A stretch of 64,000 nt of DNA, from positions 20,536,001-20,600,000 of the forward strand of contig NC_133392.1 of the NCBI RefSeq assembly GCF_047511655.1, given 5' to 3'. Every line of letters starts with the position of its first letter. Position 1 is the stretch's first letter. Position numbers and translations under genes: made by a program. Positions 48,493-61,172 of the stretch are shown here, in pieces. The notes under the pieces are model-generated. The model was not told the DNA's origin. It saw only the letters and a program-made list of their open reading frames with translations, and made no database searches. The DNA comes from Castor canadensis (taxonomy: Eukaryota; Chordata; Mammalia; Rodentia; Castoridae).

Positions 48493-48747
48493 TTAAAAGC
48501 TCCATGTTTGTTTTATGTGGTTTTCTGTATTGTGCTAAAATTAATGGTCACAAAGTTTTTTTTTTGAAGTAGTACTGACAGCAGTCAGGTGGGCTGTTGA
48601 GTTAGAGCTGGTGGGATTGGGATAGGAATGTGGAGAGCATAGGTATACTCTATATAGATGCAGGAGGTACCATCTCCATTCAATTTGTCATGGGATAAAG
48701 AGGGTTTGCAGGAGAGGGAAAAAGTGAGTTTAAAGAAAAGCTGAAGC

Positions 48748-48757
48748 TGTGTGTGTG

Positions 48758-48799
<42 letters not shown>
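48748..48799. repeat. (GT)n microsatellite
   Basis: About 26 GT units with one GC interruption, intergenic. Confidence 0.95.
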
Positions 48800-48800
<1 letters not shown>

Positions 48801-49729
48801 TATTGTAGTTTTAGACATTTACACCACTCGAAGAAGCTGCAAAAGATGCACTAGGTCAGTTGGCCAAGGGTCTCTTTCTCAACTTAAAATGCTCTGTATT
48901 CTAATCATCATGGTGGATTCTAAACATTCTTTTAAGAGTTGGAAGGGATCATATGAGGTCCAGATTGACTGACACCACCCTGACTTCTGGTGTACTGGGC
49001 ACCAGGCCAGGGCTCTTTGCAAGTGGGAGTGCTACTTCCCCAACATTTGCCCTGTAAGTAGGTGGTGTAGCCACTGGCCCCATCCTTTCCGCCTGGAGGG
49101 CCCCTTCCTACCCTTCGTCCATCTAATTCCTTTTCTTTTTGAGAAGCTAGTGCACGTCCCACCTGACCCTCATGAAGTGGTCTTGATTGCTCCATCTACA
49201 AGTCCCTGCTCCAAGTTTCTATTGCATTCATTTTTTTTCACAAAGTGTGATTGATATTTCTTTTTTAAAATTTAACTGTTCCCATGTTTCACCCACTAGA
49301 CTTCTGGCCCAACACTGGCTATGTGGTATTGTCCACAACGTGGAACATAGTAGATAATGAATATTTATTAATTGACATAATGGAAGAAGATATCCCAAAC
49401 ATAGTGGGAGAAATGATGGGAGCAGAACAGAATTCATCCCACCACTTTCTAGCTGGTGATGTTGAACAGGAGTTATCTATCTTCTCTGACCTCCAGTTTC
49501 ATCATTTATGAAAAGGGAACAGTAATGGTATCCACTGATGGTGGCTATCAGTGTGAGGATGAAGTGAAAAAATGTGCACTAATCACTTAGCTCACTGCTG
49601 AGCATACAGTGACCACTCAAACAGCTGTTCACTATGACAAGGCATCTGCATTTTTGAGAGAGGTGAACATTTTGTTTTTAATCCTGTATATTTCCCCTCA
49701 TTTCTTCCTTCCCCATTTCCTCTATCATT

Positions 49730-51450
49730 TTCTTTAAAAATAGACCTTAGAACAGTTTTAGGTTTACTCTGAAAATAGTAGAGTTCCTTTATACTCCATA
49801 CCCAGTTTCTCTTGTTATTAACAGTTTATGTTAGATGCTACATTTGTCAGAATTAATGAGCTAATGTTGATGCATTGTTAACTAAGGACCATACTTTATT
49901 CAGTTTCTTAGTTTTGATCTAATGTCTCTTTCTGTTGCAGGATCTCATTCAGAACACCACATTACATTTAGCTATCATTTCTTCTTAGGTTGTGACAGTC
50001 TCTCAGACTATTTTTGATGGCATTTGACAGTTTTGAGGACTAGTGATCAAATGTTTTGGGGAATATCCCTACATTGGGATTGTTTCTTATGATTAATGTG
50101 TTCTACATTTTCAGGAGGAAGATCATAGAGGTAAAGTGCCATTTTCATAACATCACATCAAGGGATGATACCATCACTTTTTACTGATGTTTTTGACCTT
50201 GATCATCTGATTGATCCTGACTGAGGAAGTTTTGTCTTATTTCTCAACTGTGAAGTTACTCTTTTAAGCCCCCTTTCCATAATGTACTCTTTGGTAGTAA
50301 GTCACCATGTGTAGCCTCAATTAAGTAGTGGGAAGTTATGCTCAGCCTTCTTGAGGTCCAGGTAGTTATATAAGTTATTTGGAAATCTTCCACATGGGAG
50401 ATTTATTTCTTTTCCCACATTTAGTTATTCATATCCATATAGACATATGGGTATTTATTTTAAATTTTTGAATGTTACTTATTACTACTTTATTTTATTG
50501 CTCAAACTATTCCATCCTTGGCCGTTGGGATCTTTTTCAGTTGGCTCCTCTGTCCCTTTGATAGACTCTGATCAATTTGCATTTGTGTTTTGGAAGCTTC
50601 CTTATTTCTGATATTGCAGGATGCTCCAGGCTCATCGTGTGTATTTCCCGATCCATCCTAGAGTCAGTCATTTCTCTAAGGAACTCTAATTCCATTTATT
50701 GGAGAAAAGTATTTAAAAACAAGATCTGGCCACGTAGATGGGTTCTTTGCTGTTGGATTGTCATTGCTTCTAGGTTTTCTCAGCTGGGACAGGGAAATAT
50801 ATGTATGTATACAAAGCATGTATATAGATTCCTATAACAATTCTACAAATGCTTCTATTGCAACCACTTCAGGTTAAGCATGAATTCATACTGATGTATC
50901 CAACTCTATCCATGATAATCTCCTCTTGCTTACCTATAACCTCCTACTCCATCAATGAAAAATCTGGTTCCCATCACCCACCATGCATTTCACTTAATTG
51001 TTCAGTTCTCATGTGTATGTGTAGGCATGCTGGGATTGTTGACCTGGACCACTGTGTGGAACACCTTTTTCCTCTCACATGCTGTGCTTATGTGCATGTG
51101 CTTTTGCTCTGGTTTTACACACTCTGCCCATTTATTCCCCAAATTTCTTAGGTCAGCACCCTTTCCCCTCCCCTCCCTTCAATGAGATTGTTTCATACCT
51201 TTTAATACTGTCAGGTCACATTTTGTGTTCCATCGTGAGATTCACTCAACCTCCTAAATGCTTTTTTTTTTTTTTTAATTTACACACATTAAGGTTTGCT
51301 CTTCAATCTGCATGTTTCAATGGGTTTTGATAAATGCATAGTGTCATGGCATCTATAATTACAGTGTCATACATGATAGTTTTACCAACTGAAAAAAAAT
51401 CCCCTTAGCTTTACCTATTCAAGTTTCCATGTTTTCCTGCAAGTTCCTGG
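49730..51450 (-). mobile_element. old L1M 3' UTR fragments
   Basis: Contains gaggtaaagtgccattttc, tgttgacc-like and gaagtcaccatgtgtagcc segments characteristic of ancient L1M 3' ends in reverse, and then the region truncated by the younger L1 at 51470. The 5' limit is uncertain. Confidence 0.55.
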
Positions 51451-51469
51451 CAAAACCACTGTTTTTTAA

Positions 51470-54400
51470 ATTAAATTTAATTTTTTTCTCATTTATTCAT
51501 ATGTGCATACATTGTTTGGGCCATTTCTCTCCCCTACCCTCGCCCCTCTCTCTCCCCGCCCCACCCTCTCTTGTTTTCAGGCAGAACCTGTTCTGCCCTT
51601 ATCTCTAATTTTGTTGAAGAGAGAGTATAAACAATAGTAAGAATGACAAAGCGTTTTTGCTAGTTGAGTTAAGAATAGCTATACAGAGAGATTCCTAGCA
51701 TTGCTTCCATGTATAAATGTGTTCCATTCTAAGTTGATTCATCTCTAACTGACCTTTTCTCTAGTTCCTGATCCCCTTCTCATATTGACCTCTGTTGCTT
51801 TAAAGTTCCTGTATTAGTTCCTCTGCAGTGAGGACATCAAATACTATCATGTTTTTTGGGTTTCCTACCTATCCCCATACCTCCCATGTGTGCTCTCACC
51901 TTATCGTGTGACCCAAGTCCAATCACATTGCTGTATTTGTCCTAGATCTAAATCCGCATATGAGGAAGAACATACAATTATTGGTCTTCTGAGTCTGACT
52001 AACCTCGCTCAGAATGATGTTCTCCAGTTCCATCCATTTACTTGCAAATGATAAGATTTCATTTTTCTTCATGGCTGAGTAGAATTCCATTGTGTATAAA
52101 TACCACCTTTTCTTGATCCATTCATCAGTAGTGGGTCATCTTGGCTGTTTCCATAACTTGGCTATCGTGAATAGCGCTGCAATAAACATGGGTGTGCAGG
52201 TGCCTCTGGAGTAACCTGTGCCACAGTCTTTTAGGTATATCCCCAGGAGTGGGATTGCTGGGTCATATGACAGATCTATGTTTAGATTTTTCAGAAGTCT
52301 CCAAATTTTTTTCCAGAGTGGTTGTATTAGCTTACATTCCCACCAGCAGTGTACAAGTGTTACTTTTTCCCCACATCCTCACCAACACCTATTGTTAGTG
52401 GTGTTTTTAATGAACAGGGGTGAGATGGAATCTTAGTGAGGTTTTGATTTGCATTTCCTTTATGGCTAGAGATGGTGAGCATTTTTTCATGTGTTTTTTG
52501 GCCATTTGAATTTCTTCTTTTGAGAAAGTTCTGTTTAGTTCACTTGCCCATTTCTTTATTGGTTCATTAATTTTGGGAGAGTTTAGTTTTTTGAGTTCCA
52601 TATATATTCTTGTTATCAGTCCTTTGTCTGATGTGTAGGTGGCAAATATTTTCTCCCACTCTGTGGGTAGTCTCTTCAGTTTAGAGACTAATTCTTTTGT
52701 TGTGCAGAAATTTTTAGTTTTATGAAGTCCTATTTGTCTATACTTTCCCTTAGTTGCTGAGCTGCTGAGGTTCTATTGAGAAAGTTCTTGCCTATACATA
52801 CTTCCAGAGTGTTGCCTGCTCTTTCCTGTTCCAACTTTAGAGTTTGGGGTCTGATATTAAGGTCCTTGATCCATTTTGAGTTGATACTAGTATAGGGTGA
52901 TAAACATGGATCTAGTTTCAGTTTTTTACAGATGGCTAACCACTTTTCCCAACAACTTTTGTTGAAGAGGCTGTCTTTTCTCCATTGTATATTTTTAGTG
53001 CCTTTGTCAAAAATAAGGTGGGTATAGTTGTATGGGTTCATATCCGGGTCCTCTATTCTGTTCCACTGGTCTTCATGTCTGTTTTTGTGCCAGTACCATG
53101 CTGTTTTCATTGCTATTGCTTTATAATATAGTTTGAAGTCAAGTATTGTGATACCTCCAGCATTGCTCTTTTTGCTGAATATTGCCTTGGCTATTCGTGG
53201 TCTTTTATGTTTCCAAATGAATTTTAGGGTAGATTTTTCAATCTCTGTGATGAATACCTTTAGAATTTTGATGGGAATTGCATTAAACATGTAGATTGCT
53301 TTTGGTAGTATAGCCATTTTTACTATGTTGATTCTGCCAATCCATGAGCACAGGAGATCTTTCCATCTTCTGTAATCTTCCTCGATCTCTTTCTTCACGG
53401 GTTTGTAATTCTCTTTGTAGTGGTCATTCACATCCTTTGTTAAGTTTACTCCTAGCTGTTTGATTTTTTTTTTGAGGCTACTGTAAATGGAATTGTTTTC
53501 ATATATACTTTCTCAGTTTGTTCACTTTTGGTGTATAGAAAAGCTAATGATTTTTGTATGTTGATTTTTTATCCTGCCACCTTACTGTAGCTGTTGATGG
53601 GGTCTAGGAGTTTTTGGGTAGAGTTTTTTGGGTCTATAAGGTATAGAATTATATCGTCTGCAAATAGGGATATTTTGACAGTTTCTTTACTTGTTTGTAT
53701 TCCTTTTATTTCTTCTTCTTGCCTAATTGCTCTGGCTAGGAATTCCAGTATTATGTTGAATAGGAGTGGAGACAGTGGGCATCCTTGTCTCATTCCTGAT
53801 TTTAGGGGAAATGGTTTCAGGTTTTCACCATTAAGTATTGTGTTGGCTGTAGGTTTGTCATATAGCTTTTATAACGTTGAGGTACTTTCCTTCTATTCCT
53901 AGTTTTCTTAGAGCTTTTATCATGAAATGGTGTTGGAATCTGTCAAAGGCTTTTTCTGCATCTATTGAGATGATCAAGTGTTTTTGTCTTTGCTTCTATT
54001 AATGTGCTGTATTACATTTATTGATTTGCATATGTTGAACCACCCCTACATTCATGGGATGAAGCCAACTTGGTTGTGTGGATGATCTTTTTGATGTGTT
54101 GTTGGATTCAGTTTGCCATTATTTTATTGAGTATTTTTGCATCGATGTTCACTAAGGAGATTGGCCTATAGTTCTTCTTTTTGGAGGTGTCTTTTCCTGG
54201 TTTTGGGATGAGTGTAATACTGGCTTCATAGAGTGAGTTAGGCAGTTTTCCTTCCCTTTCTATTTTGTGGACTTTTGTGGGAGACTCTTTATTGCTGCTT
54301 CAATTTCATTTTGTGTTATAGATCTATTCAGGTAATGACCTCTTGGTTCAATTTTTGGATAGTTATAAGCATCTAGAAATCTGTACATTTCTTCAAGATT

Positions 54401-57228
54401 TTCAAATTTATTATAATATAGGTTCTCAACATAGTCTCTGATGATTTCTTGGATTTCTGTGGTGTTTGTTGTTATCTCCCCTTTTGTATTTCTGATTTTA
54501 CTGATTTGGGTTTTTTCTCTCCTCATTTTAGTCAGGTTTGCCAGGGGTCTGTCGATCTTGTTTATTTTTTCAAAGAACCAACTTTTTGTTTCATTAATTC
54601 TTTATATGTTTTTTTTGTTTTCTATTTCGTTGATTTCAGCTCTTATTTTTATTATTTCTCTCCTTCTGTTTGTTTTGGGACTTGTTTGTTCTTGTTTTTC
54701 TAGGAGTTTGAGATGTAGCATTAGGGACATTGATTTGAGATCTCTCTGTCCTTTTAATATATGCACTCATGGCTATAAACTTTCCTCTCAGGACTGCCTT
54801 TGCTATGTTCCATGGGTTCCAGTAGGTCGTGTTTTCATTTTCATTAACTTCCAGGAGCCTTTTAATTTCCTCATTTATTTCATCAATGACCCATTGATCA
54901 TTGAGCAATGTGTTGTTCAGCTTCCAACTATTTGCATGTTTTTTACTATTGTTTTTGTTGTTTAGTTCTAGTTTTAATGCATTGTGATCAAATAGAATGC
55001 ATGGTATTATTTCTATTTTCTTATATTTGCTAAGGCTTGCTTTGTGCCCTAAGATATGATCAGTTTGGAGAAGGTTCCATGGGCTGTTGAGAAGAATGTG
55101 TATTGTGCAGAAGTTGGATGAAATATTCTGTAGACATCAGCTAGGTCCATTTGACCTATGGTATGATTTAGATTTTATTATTTATTATTATATATATTTA
55201 TATATATATATAATATATTATATATTAAATATTATATATTTATTATTATTTATTTATTTTTATTGATTTTTTGTTTGGATGACCTATCTATTGGTGATAG
55301 GGGGGTTTTAAAGTCTTCCACTACCACTGTGTTGGAGTATATATATGTTTTTAGGTCTTTCAGTGTATGTTTGGTGAAATTGGGTGCATTGACGTTGGGT
55401 GCATATAGGTTGATAATTGTTATTTCATTTTGGTGTATTTCCCCTTTTAATAGTATTAAGTGTCCTTCTTTATCTCATTTGATCAATGTAGGTTTGAAGT
55501 CTACTTTGTCCGATACAAGTATTGCTACTTCTGCCTGTTTTTGGGGACCACTGGCTTGGTAAATCTTCTTCCAGCCTTTCACCCTAAGCCAGTGCTTGTT
55601 TCTGTTGATGAAATGGGTCCCCTGTAAGCAACAGATTGTTGGATCTTCCTTTTTAATCCAGTTTGTCAAATGGTGTCTTTTGATGGGGGAATTAAGTCCA
55701 TTAACATTCAGTGTTAGTATTGATAGGTATGTGGTGATTCCTGCCATTTACTTGTCTTTTTTGTTTAAAGGTTTGACTGTGTGCAGCTAAATCAATGTTG
55801 CTCTCTAGCTTCTTGCCTTTTCTTTTCCTGTGGTTTACTACTACCTGCCCTTTCATGGTTTTGTTTGCTTTCACTTTCTGTGTGCAGAAATCCTTGAAGA
55901 ATCTTTTGTAGTGGTGCCTTGGTGGTCATATATTGTTTTAGTTTCTGCTTATCATGGAAGACTTTTATTGCTCCATCTATTTTAATGATAGTTTTGCTGG
56001 GTAGAGTATCCTGGGGTTGAAGTTATTTTCATTCAGTGCCTGGAAGACCTCACCCCATGCTCTTCTTTCTTTTAAGGTTTCCATTGAGAAATCTGCTGTG
56101 ATTTTGATGGGTTTACCTTCATATGTTATTTGTTTTTTCTCTCTTACAGCCTTCAATATTCTTTCTCTATTCTCTGTGCTTGATGTTTTAATGATAATAT
56201 GTCATAGGGTAGTTGTATTTTGGTCAAGTCTGTTTGGTGTCCTGGAGGTTTCCTGTACCTGAATGGGCATAGTTTTCTCTAGATTTGGGAAATTTTCTGT
56301 TATTATTTTGTTGAATAGATTATGAATCCCTTTTGCTCGCACCTCTCCTCCTTCTCAATGCCCATGATTCTCAGGCTTGGTCTTTTGATGGAGTCGGTGA
56401 GTTCTTGCATATTCCTTTCACAGGTCTTGAGTTGTCTGACTTGTATTTCTTCAGTGTTTCCTTTAATTACCATTTCATCTTCGAGTTCTGAAATTTTGTC
56501 TTCTGCTTGTTATAGTCTGCTGGAGTGGCCTTTCATTTTGTTTTGTATTTCTGTTTTGTTCTTTTTTCTGAGGTTTTCCATATCATGGGTCACTTCCTGT
56601 TTAATATTGTCAATTTTTGTCCTTAATTCATTTATCTCTCTATTTATGGTGTTCTCTGTTTCACTTTGGTGTTTATTTAGGGCTTCTATGGTTTCTTTTA
56701 TTTGTTCTTGTGCTTTCTCATATTCTTTATTTTTGTTGTCTTGGAATTTCTTGAGTGTCTCCTGTACATTTTGGTTGACCATATCTAGTATCATCTCTAT
56801 GAAATTCTCATTGATTATTTGCAGGATTTCTTCTTTCAGAGTGTTCTTGTGGGCTTCATTGGGTTCCTTGGGTATTCATTTTCTTCATTTCCCTCTGGCT
56901 CCTGTACTAATTTGTTTTTTGGGGGAGAATGGTTTACATCCTTTTTATGTCTTCCCATCGTTCCACTTGGTGCTGTTAGTGTCCCTGTTCTGTGTATAAT
57001 TTAGTATTTACTAGCTTACAGTAGTAAAAGTAATGAGATCTAGAAAGAAAGAGTAAGAAGAATAAGAAAAGAGGAAAAAAAAAGATAAAACAATAAAAAA
57101 AGTAATAAAATAGAGAACCCAAAGAAATTGACAGGGAGGGATGGTGTACTAACCAACAGTGAACTAAACAAGCATTTAGAGAGAAAGAGAAAAAAGAAAA
57201 AGAAAAGAGAAAAGGAAAAAAGAAAAGG

Positions 57229-57271
<43 letters not shown>

Positions 57272-57568
57272 AACAAACAAACAAAAAAATCCCAGGTTCA
57301 GGCACAATGAAGTTTCAGTCTTAGTAGTTTTGGTGTTTCCCCTTCAGCATCCAGTCCTGGTGTTGGTATTTAAGCAGTAGCTCTGTTATAGTCTCACCAG
57401 GTGGTTGGGCCAGGAGACAGCTTTGTGAACCACTATTGCCCTATTTCAGGCAGGGCTCATCTGCCACCTACTGTCAGCTGTCTACTATTGCAGGCTTTGT
57501 TTACTAAAAGTTCCTGTGGAGAGCAGCTCACTTCCCCTCCTCCTTTCTCCAGTGGAGGGGCACTGATT
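51470..57568 (-). mobile_element. near-full-length LINE-1, inactive
   Basis: Minus-strand L1, about 6.1 kb. The 3' UTR lies at about 51470-51930. The ORF2 span from ATG at 55747 to about 51930 (3.8 kb) has the normal length but is broken by several stops and shifts. Endonuclease (SILTLNVNGLNSPIKRH), reverse transcriptase ([23 protein letters not shown]) and C-terminal pieces are readable. The endonuclease CLQETH motif reads CLQGTH, losing its catalytic Glu. An AT-rich microsatellite (about 55175-55262) interrupts ORF2. ORF1 spans about 56958 to 55900, with coiled-coil heptads and the C-terminal KLTAD...ARRAWG motif, also interrupted. A 5' UTR-like part with (GAAA)n runs to about 57568. Target duplications are not clear. 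Confidence 0.85.
57234..57282. repeat. (GAAA)n in the L1 5' region
   Basis: Tetranucleotide run at the end of a purine-rich stretch beginning near 57035. Confidence 0.9.
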
Positions 57569-57574
57569 TTTTTT

Positions 57575-58260
57575 TATTGCCATTATAGTTCTATCTTTTT
57601 CAGACATCATATAATTGTAATGATATAGTATATACATTTTTTTCAGACTGGCTTCTCTCACTTAGCAGTATGTACTTAATATTCATCTATGTCTTTTCTG
57701 CGTTTGATTATTTATTTATTTATATCACCGAATAATATTCCAGTGTATAAATGTTATGGCTGGATATGAAGTGTCACCCAAAAAGGTTCATGTGTTGGAG
57801 GCTTGGATCCCAGCTGCTGGTGCTATTTTGGGAGATTCTGGAAATTCTGAAGGTGGGACATAGATGGCAGAAGTAGTTCACTGGGAGAGGATGACTGGCA
57901 GTATCTTGTCCCTAGCTGTTTCCTGTCTCTCTCTCTCTGTTTCCTGCTTGCTATGAGGTGAACAGCTCTCCTCTACCACACGCATCTGCTGCCATGATGT
58001 TCTGCCCAAGTTCATGGAGCCAAGCAACTGGACTAAACCCTCTGAAACTATGAGCCAAAAGAAATATTCTTCTTTTAAGTTGTTTCTGTCAGGTATTTGT
58101 CAGAGATGAGAAAAGCAATGAACACAATAGATTTATCAGTTTTTATATACATTCACCTATTATAGGACATCTTTGTTGCCCCTATTTAATATATATATAT
58201 ATATATATAAATTTTTATAGTACTTTTATATGTGTTTTATATAAAAATTATACATATGTA
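57575..58260 (-). mobile_element. old L1 fragment split by a MaLR LTR
   Basis: Left part: ctggcttctctcacttagc and aataatattccagtgtat. Right part: atttatcagtttttatat and cattcacctattatagga. Removing the LTR at 57752-58126 rejoins a typical L1M phrase. Confidence 0.6.
57752..58126 (+). mobile_element. MaLR-type solo LTR, + orientation
   Basis: 375 bp, starting tgttatggctggatatgaag and ending ...gcaatgaacaca. It includes the typical ggttcatgtgttggagg and gagccaaaagaaat segments. The flanks ATAAA (57747-57751) and ATAGA (58127-58131) fit a decayed 5-bp duplication. It sits inside an older L1 fragment. Confidence 0.8.
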
Positions 58261-58277
58261 TATATATATTTCTATTT

Positions 58278-58358
58278 TTTTGTAGTGCCTGGGTCTGAAT
58301 CTAGGGCCTTGCAAATTCTAGGCACAGACACTGTACCACTGAGCTACACACCCTAGTC
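58278..58358 (-). repeat. ID-like SINE
   Basis: gcctgggtctgaatctaggg, cttgcaaattctaggcac, accactgagctacacacc. Confidence 0.75.
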
Positions 58359-58444
58359 CAAATAAGTTTTAAGTCAAAATAGAAAGTTTGGTTGTTTTCA
58401 TATTAAGAAAAAAATTTCCATTATAGAAGTGCCATTTAACAGGA

Positions 58445-58615
58445 CAGTTCTCTAGTGGTTAGGAACCTGGGTTCCAAAGCAGATGGCACCATGTGCTAGC
58501 TGTGAGTCTTGGGGCAAGACAAGCTCTCTGAGCCTCTTTTTCCCTCTTGTAATGTGAGATTAGTGGTTGCATCTCCTGCTGTTTGGTTGAGGACCCAATG
58601 AAGAGGCACCTGTAG
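58445..58615 (+). repeat. MIR
   Basis: gaacctgggttccaaagcag, gtgagtcttggggcaag, tctctgagcctcttttt, gtaatgtgagattagtgg: standard MIR order. Confidence 0.6.
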
Positions 58616-59754
58616 ACTGTGTTGTCAATTGTTAGATCTTTGTGTCTGTCCCTGTCTTCCAACCCAACTAAGACATTAAAAAATTTGATTGCAGCTTTAT
58701 TGGGATATAATTCATATACCATATAATAAATCTATTTAAAGTGAGACACATTTATACTGGTGCTTTCTTGATCTCTCCAGAAGGTAGCAGAAAATGTTTT
58801 CACATGATGTATCATGACTGTAAGATGCATCCTTATTTCTGAGTTGTTAAAATGTGAAATAAACATGAACGGATCTCATTATAGAAAATTTGTCTAAGCC
58901 TGCTTGGGTGCTATGACCTGGTATTATGGTCTATAGTGAAGCCCTTTGGAGAAGGGTGAGTCATGGAGCAGGGAGGTGTCTGGTTCTTTCCACCTCCCAT
59001 GTTCTCTTAGAGAAGGGTGGATGTATCCAGGTAGTGTGGTGGACAACACACGTATCTTGACAAGAGAAAATTTTGTAGAAAATGACAAGAGTGCTAATCT
59101 TTTCATAAGGAAAAGAGCCTGAGGTTTCTCTAGCTGACAGTGTCACATGCTAGGGGTTAGGACGGCATTACTCTAGGAGTCAGGCACCAGGAATTTCCAG
59201 TACACCCTACAGGGTGGGCACAGCTGCATGGGAGGCCTGCCTGCACGTTCTGTCAGCAGATGGCAGTGTGATTCTTTGGAGAGGACAGAGACTACCTGCC
59301 TGCTGGAGAAGCTGGGTGAGTTACAGTTACTAATTGGGACTGAGGAGGACCTTCATGAGCTCTCTCATACTGATATGGAGGTTGGCCTGTGAATGCCACT
59401 CAGTGTCCCCTGAGAGGTCACTGTGCCCAGCTATTGACTATAGGCAGGACAGTAGGTGAGATTCATTTAAGAAAGCTTGGCTGAAATGCAAACTCTGATG
59501 GACCCCTCAGCTGGGTGTGATGGGAACAGGAAGATGCATCCGATGGGCCCCTCACAGCAGTGGGTCAGTGGAGACATGGCATGTCCAAATGTGGCAGAGG
59601 GAAGTTGAGATGTAAGTGGAACATGCAGTATAGTTCTAGAGAACCTCTCTGCAGTGTGTGCTGATTGCGTCCCGGTGCTCTGTCCCATGGCACATCCAAC
59701 AGGTGAGTCCATTGTGGGAGAAGGGTGTCTTCTGGCCTCTGTGTAAGTCACCAC

Positions 59755-59967
59755 ACAGAGAATGCAGGGGACTAATCCAAGGTCATGCTTGTAAATGGTG
59801 TAGATGGTGGACAAGCTCCACCCAACCAGGTTAGTACTATGCGCTCTCAGAGCTCCAGAGTCGCCTGAGTGCTGAGCAGGAAGCCAAAGCTAATCTCAGG
59901 CAAAGAGAAGAATTCAGAAGCCTAGGCCCTTTCTTAGAAGTGGCACAAGGGAGAAACAGGTTGACAG
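59755..59967 (+). repeat. left arm of an inverted duplication
   Basis: About 213 bp that recurs, inverted, at 60967-61172 with roughly 90% identity by eye. It contains the runs tagtactatgcgctctcaga and gctgagcaggaagccaaagc. The outer end lies inside a MIR-like sequence. Confidence 0.9.
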
Positions 59968-60529
59968 AAAGTCACCACAGTCTTGTTTTCTGGCTTTTTT
60001 TTTTTTTCAATCTTCACCATCAACGGTATCACCTCCTTCTCTTTTATCCTGAGAATCTTCCTTTGTTTCAAATGGGATACCTGGAATGGACTCCATTTTC
60101 TGCAATTGGAAAAAGAGGACTGAGGGCTCCTTTCTTTTGTGCCTTTCCTTATTTAGATAAAGGCTTTATGCTGTGATATCACTGGACGTTAATGTTCACT
60201 CAATCCTTTCTGCTCTATTCACATGTGTTTTGTATTCTGTAGCCTTCAGTAGTCTGGTTGGTTTAGTGTTTTGGAGCTCAACACTAAGAAGATCATAATC
60301 CTTTGTTAAGACCTGAGGTGATCCAGTGGATTTCCTTCATTCCATGATCTCAGCCAATATATTTAATCTTGGCCCTGCTGTCATGATGCCTTGGCTTTAT
60401 TTACCCTTCTCATCAGTCCCCAAAATAAGCTCCCTTAGCCCTCATATTCAGGACCAGCCCCATCAAGGCTCCAGGACCATGCCTGTCTTCTGTTAAGCTG
60501 CATGCTGAGCTGATCCCAAATCTTCTTTT

Positions 60530-60955
60530 CTTTTTTTTTTCATGTCATGAGTTTATTTACAAACATATCTAGTATGCTGTAAGTTTAAGAGTTTTATACA
60601 TTTTCCAAAGAGACTACCCCTCTTGAAACATTCTTCGTATCTGTTACATGGATGAATTAAAATATCCTTATTTCTTAAGCAGTTGGTGTCTTACTATAAA
60701 GAATGAAGCAGCAAATCCAGATCCAAAATACAAGGTCATCATAGCCAGTAATCACTATTTGTTTTCCACTGAAAATGGAATATTCTTCCCCGGGCCTTCC
60801 TTGTAGTGGTGCTGATGGACCACAGAGGTTGTGAACCTCCGGATGCTCTGCCCCAACATGCCACTGTTGGAAGCTCTGCAAAAAGGCACAGAGATGACAA
60901 GCGGAAGAAGGGCCCACACTAGGCCAAGTCCTCCTTGCCTCACGACCTTGTTCCT
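60530..60955 (-). pseudogene. COX7C: COX7C (cytochrome c oxidase subunit 7C) processed pseudogene
   Basis: Minus-strand retrocopy of the small inner-membrane subunit of respiratory complex IV. The coding-like part runs from ATG at 60859 to TAA at 60668, exactly 64 codons as in the parent. Start [14 protein letters not shown], then GPGKN and PFSVENK are clear, followed by two adjacent stops (TAG, TGA) at codons 35-36. The frame then resumes with LYFGSGFA and VRHQLLKK. About 95 bp of 5' UTR and a 3' UTR with AATAAA (gtaaataaactc) and a poly(A) tract at 60530-60540 are present. Target duplications AAATCTTCTTTT (60518-60529) and AAATCTTTTTGC (60956-60967) flank it. The frame has no indels, so the copy is fairly young but cannot make the membrane-spanning half. 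Confidence 0.93.
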
Positions 60956-60966
60956 AAATCTTTTTG

Positions 60967-61172
60967 CTGCCAACCTGTTTCTCCCTTGTGCCGCTTCTAA
61001 GAAAGGGCCTGGGCTCCTGAATTCTTCTCTTTGCCTGAGATTAGCTTTGGCTTCCTGCTCAGCACTCAGGCGACTCTGGAGCTCTGAGAGCGCATAGTAC
61101 TAACCTGGTTGGGTGGGGCTTGCCCACCATCTACACACTGCATGACCTTGGCTTAGTCCCCTGCATTCTGTG
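60967..61172 (-). repeat. right arm of the inverted duplication
   Basis: Reverse complement of the left arm; its inner end coincides with the target duplication of the COX7C retrocopy. Its outer end runs into a MIR (about 61137-61270). Confidence 0.9.

Noticed and set aside
51455..51475. Possible target duplication (CACTG near 51460 and 57565) for the near-full-length L1
   Set aside because: Only five bases match and the exact L1 ends are uncertain, so this is not evidence.
52730..53431. 233-codon open frame
   Set aside because: Recognised as the middle to C-terminal part of L1 ORF2, not an independent gene; recorded under the L1.
56322..56999. 225-codon plus-strand open frame, rich in Ser, Leu and Phe
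   Set aside because: It is the complement of L1 ORF1, whose A-rich coiled-coil sequence gives T-rich, stop-poor frames on the other strand.
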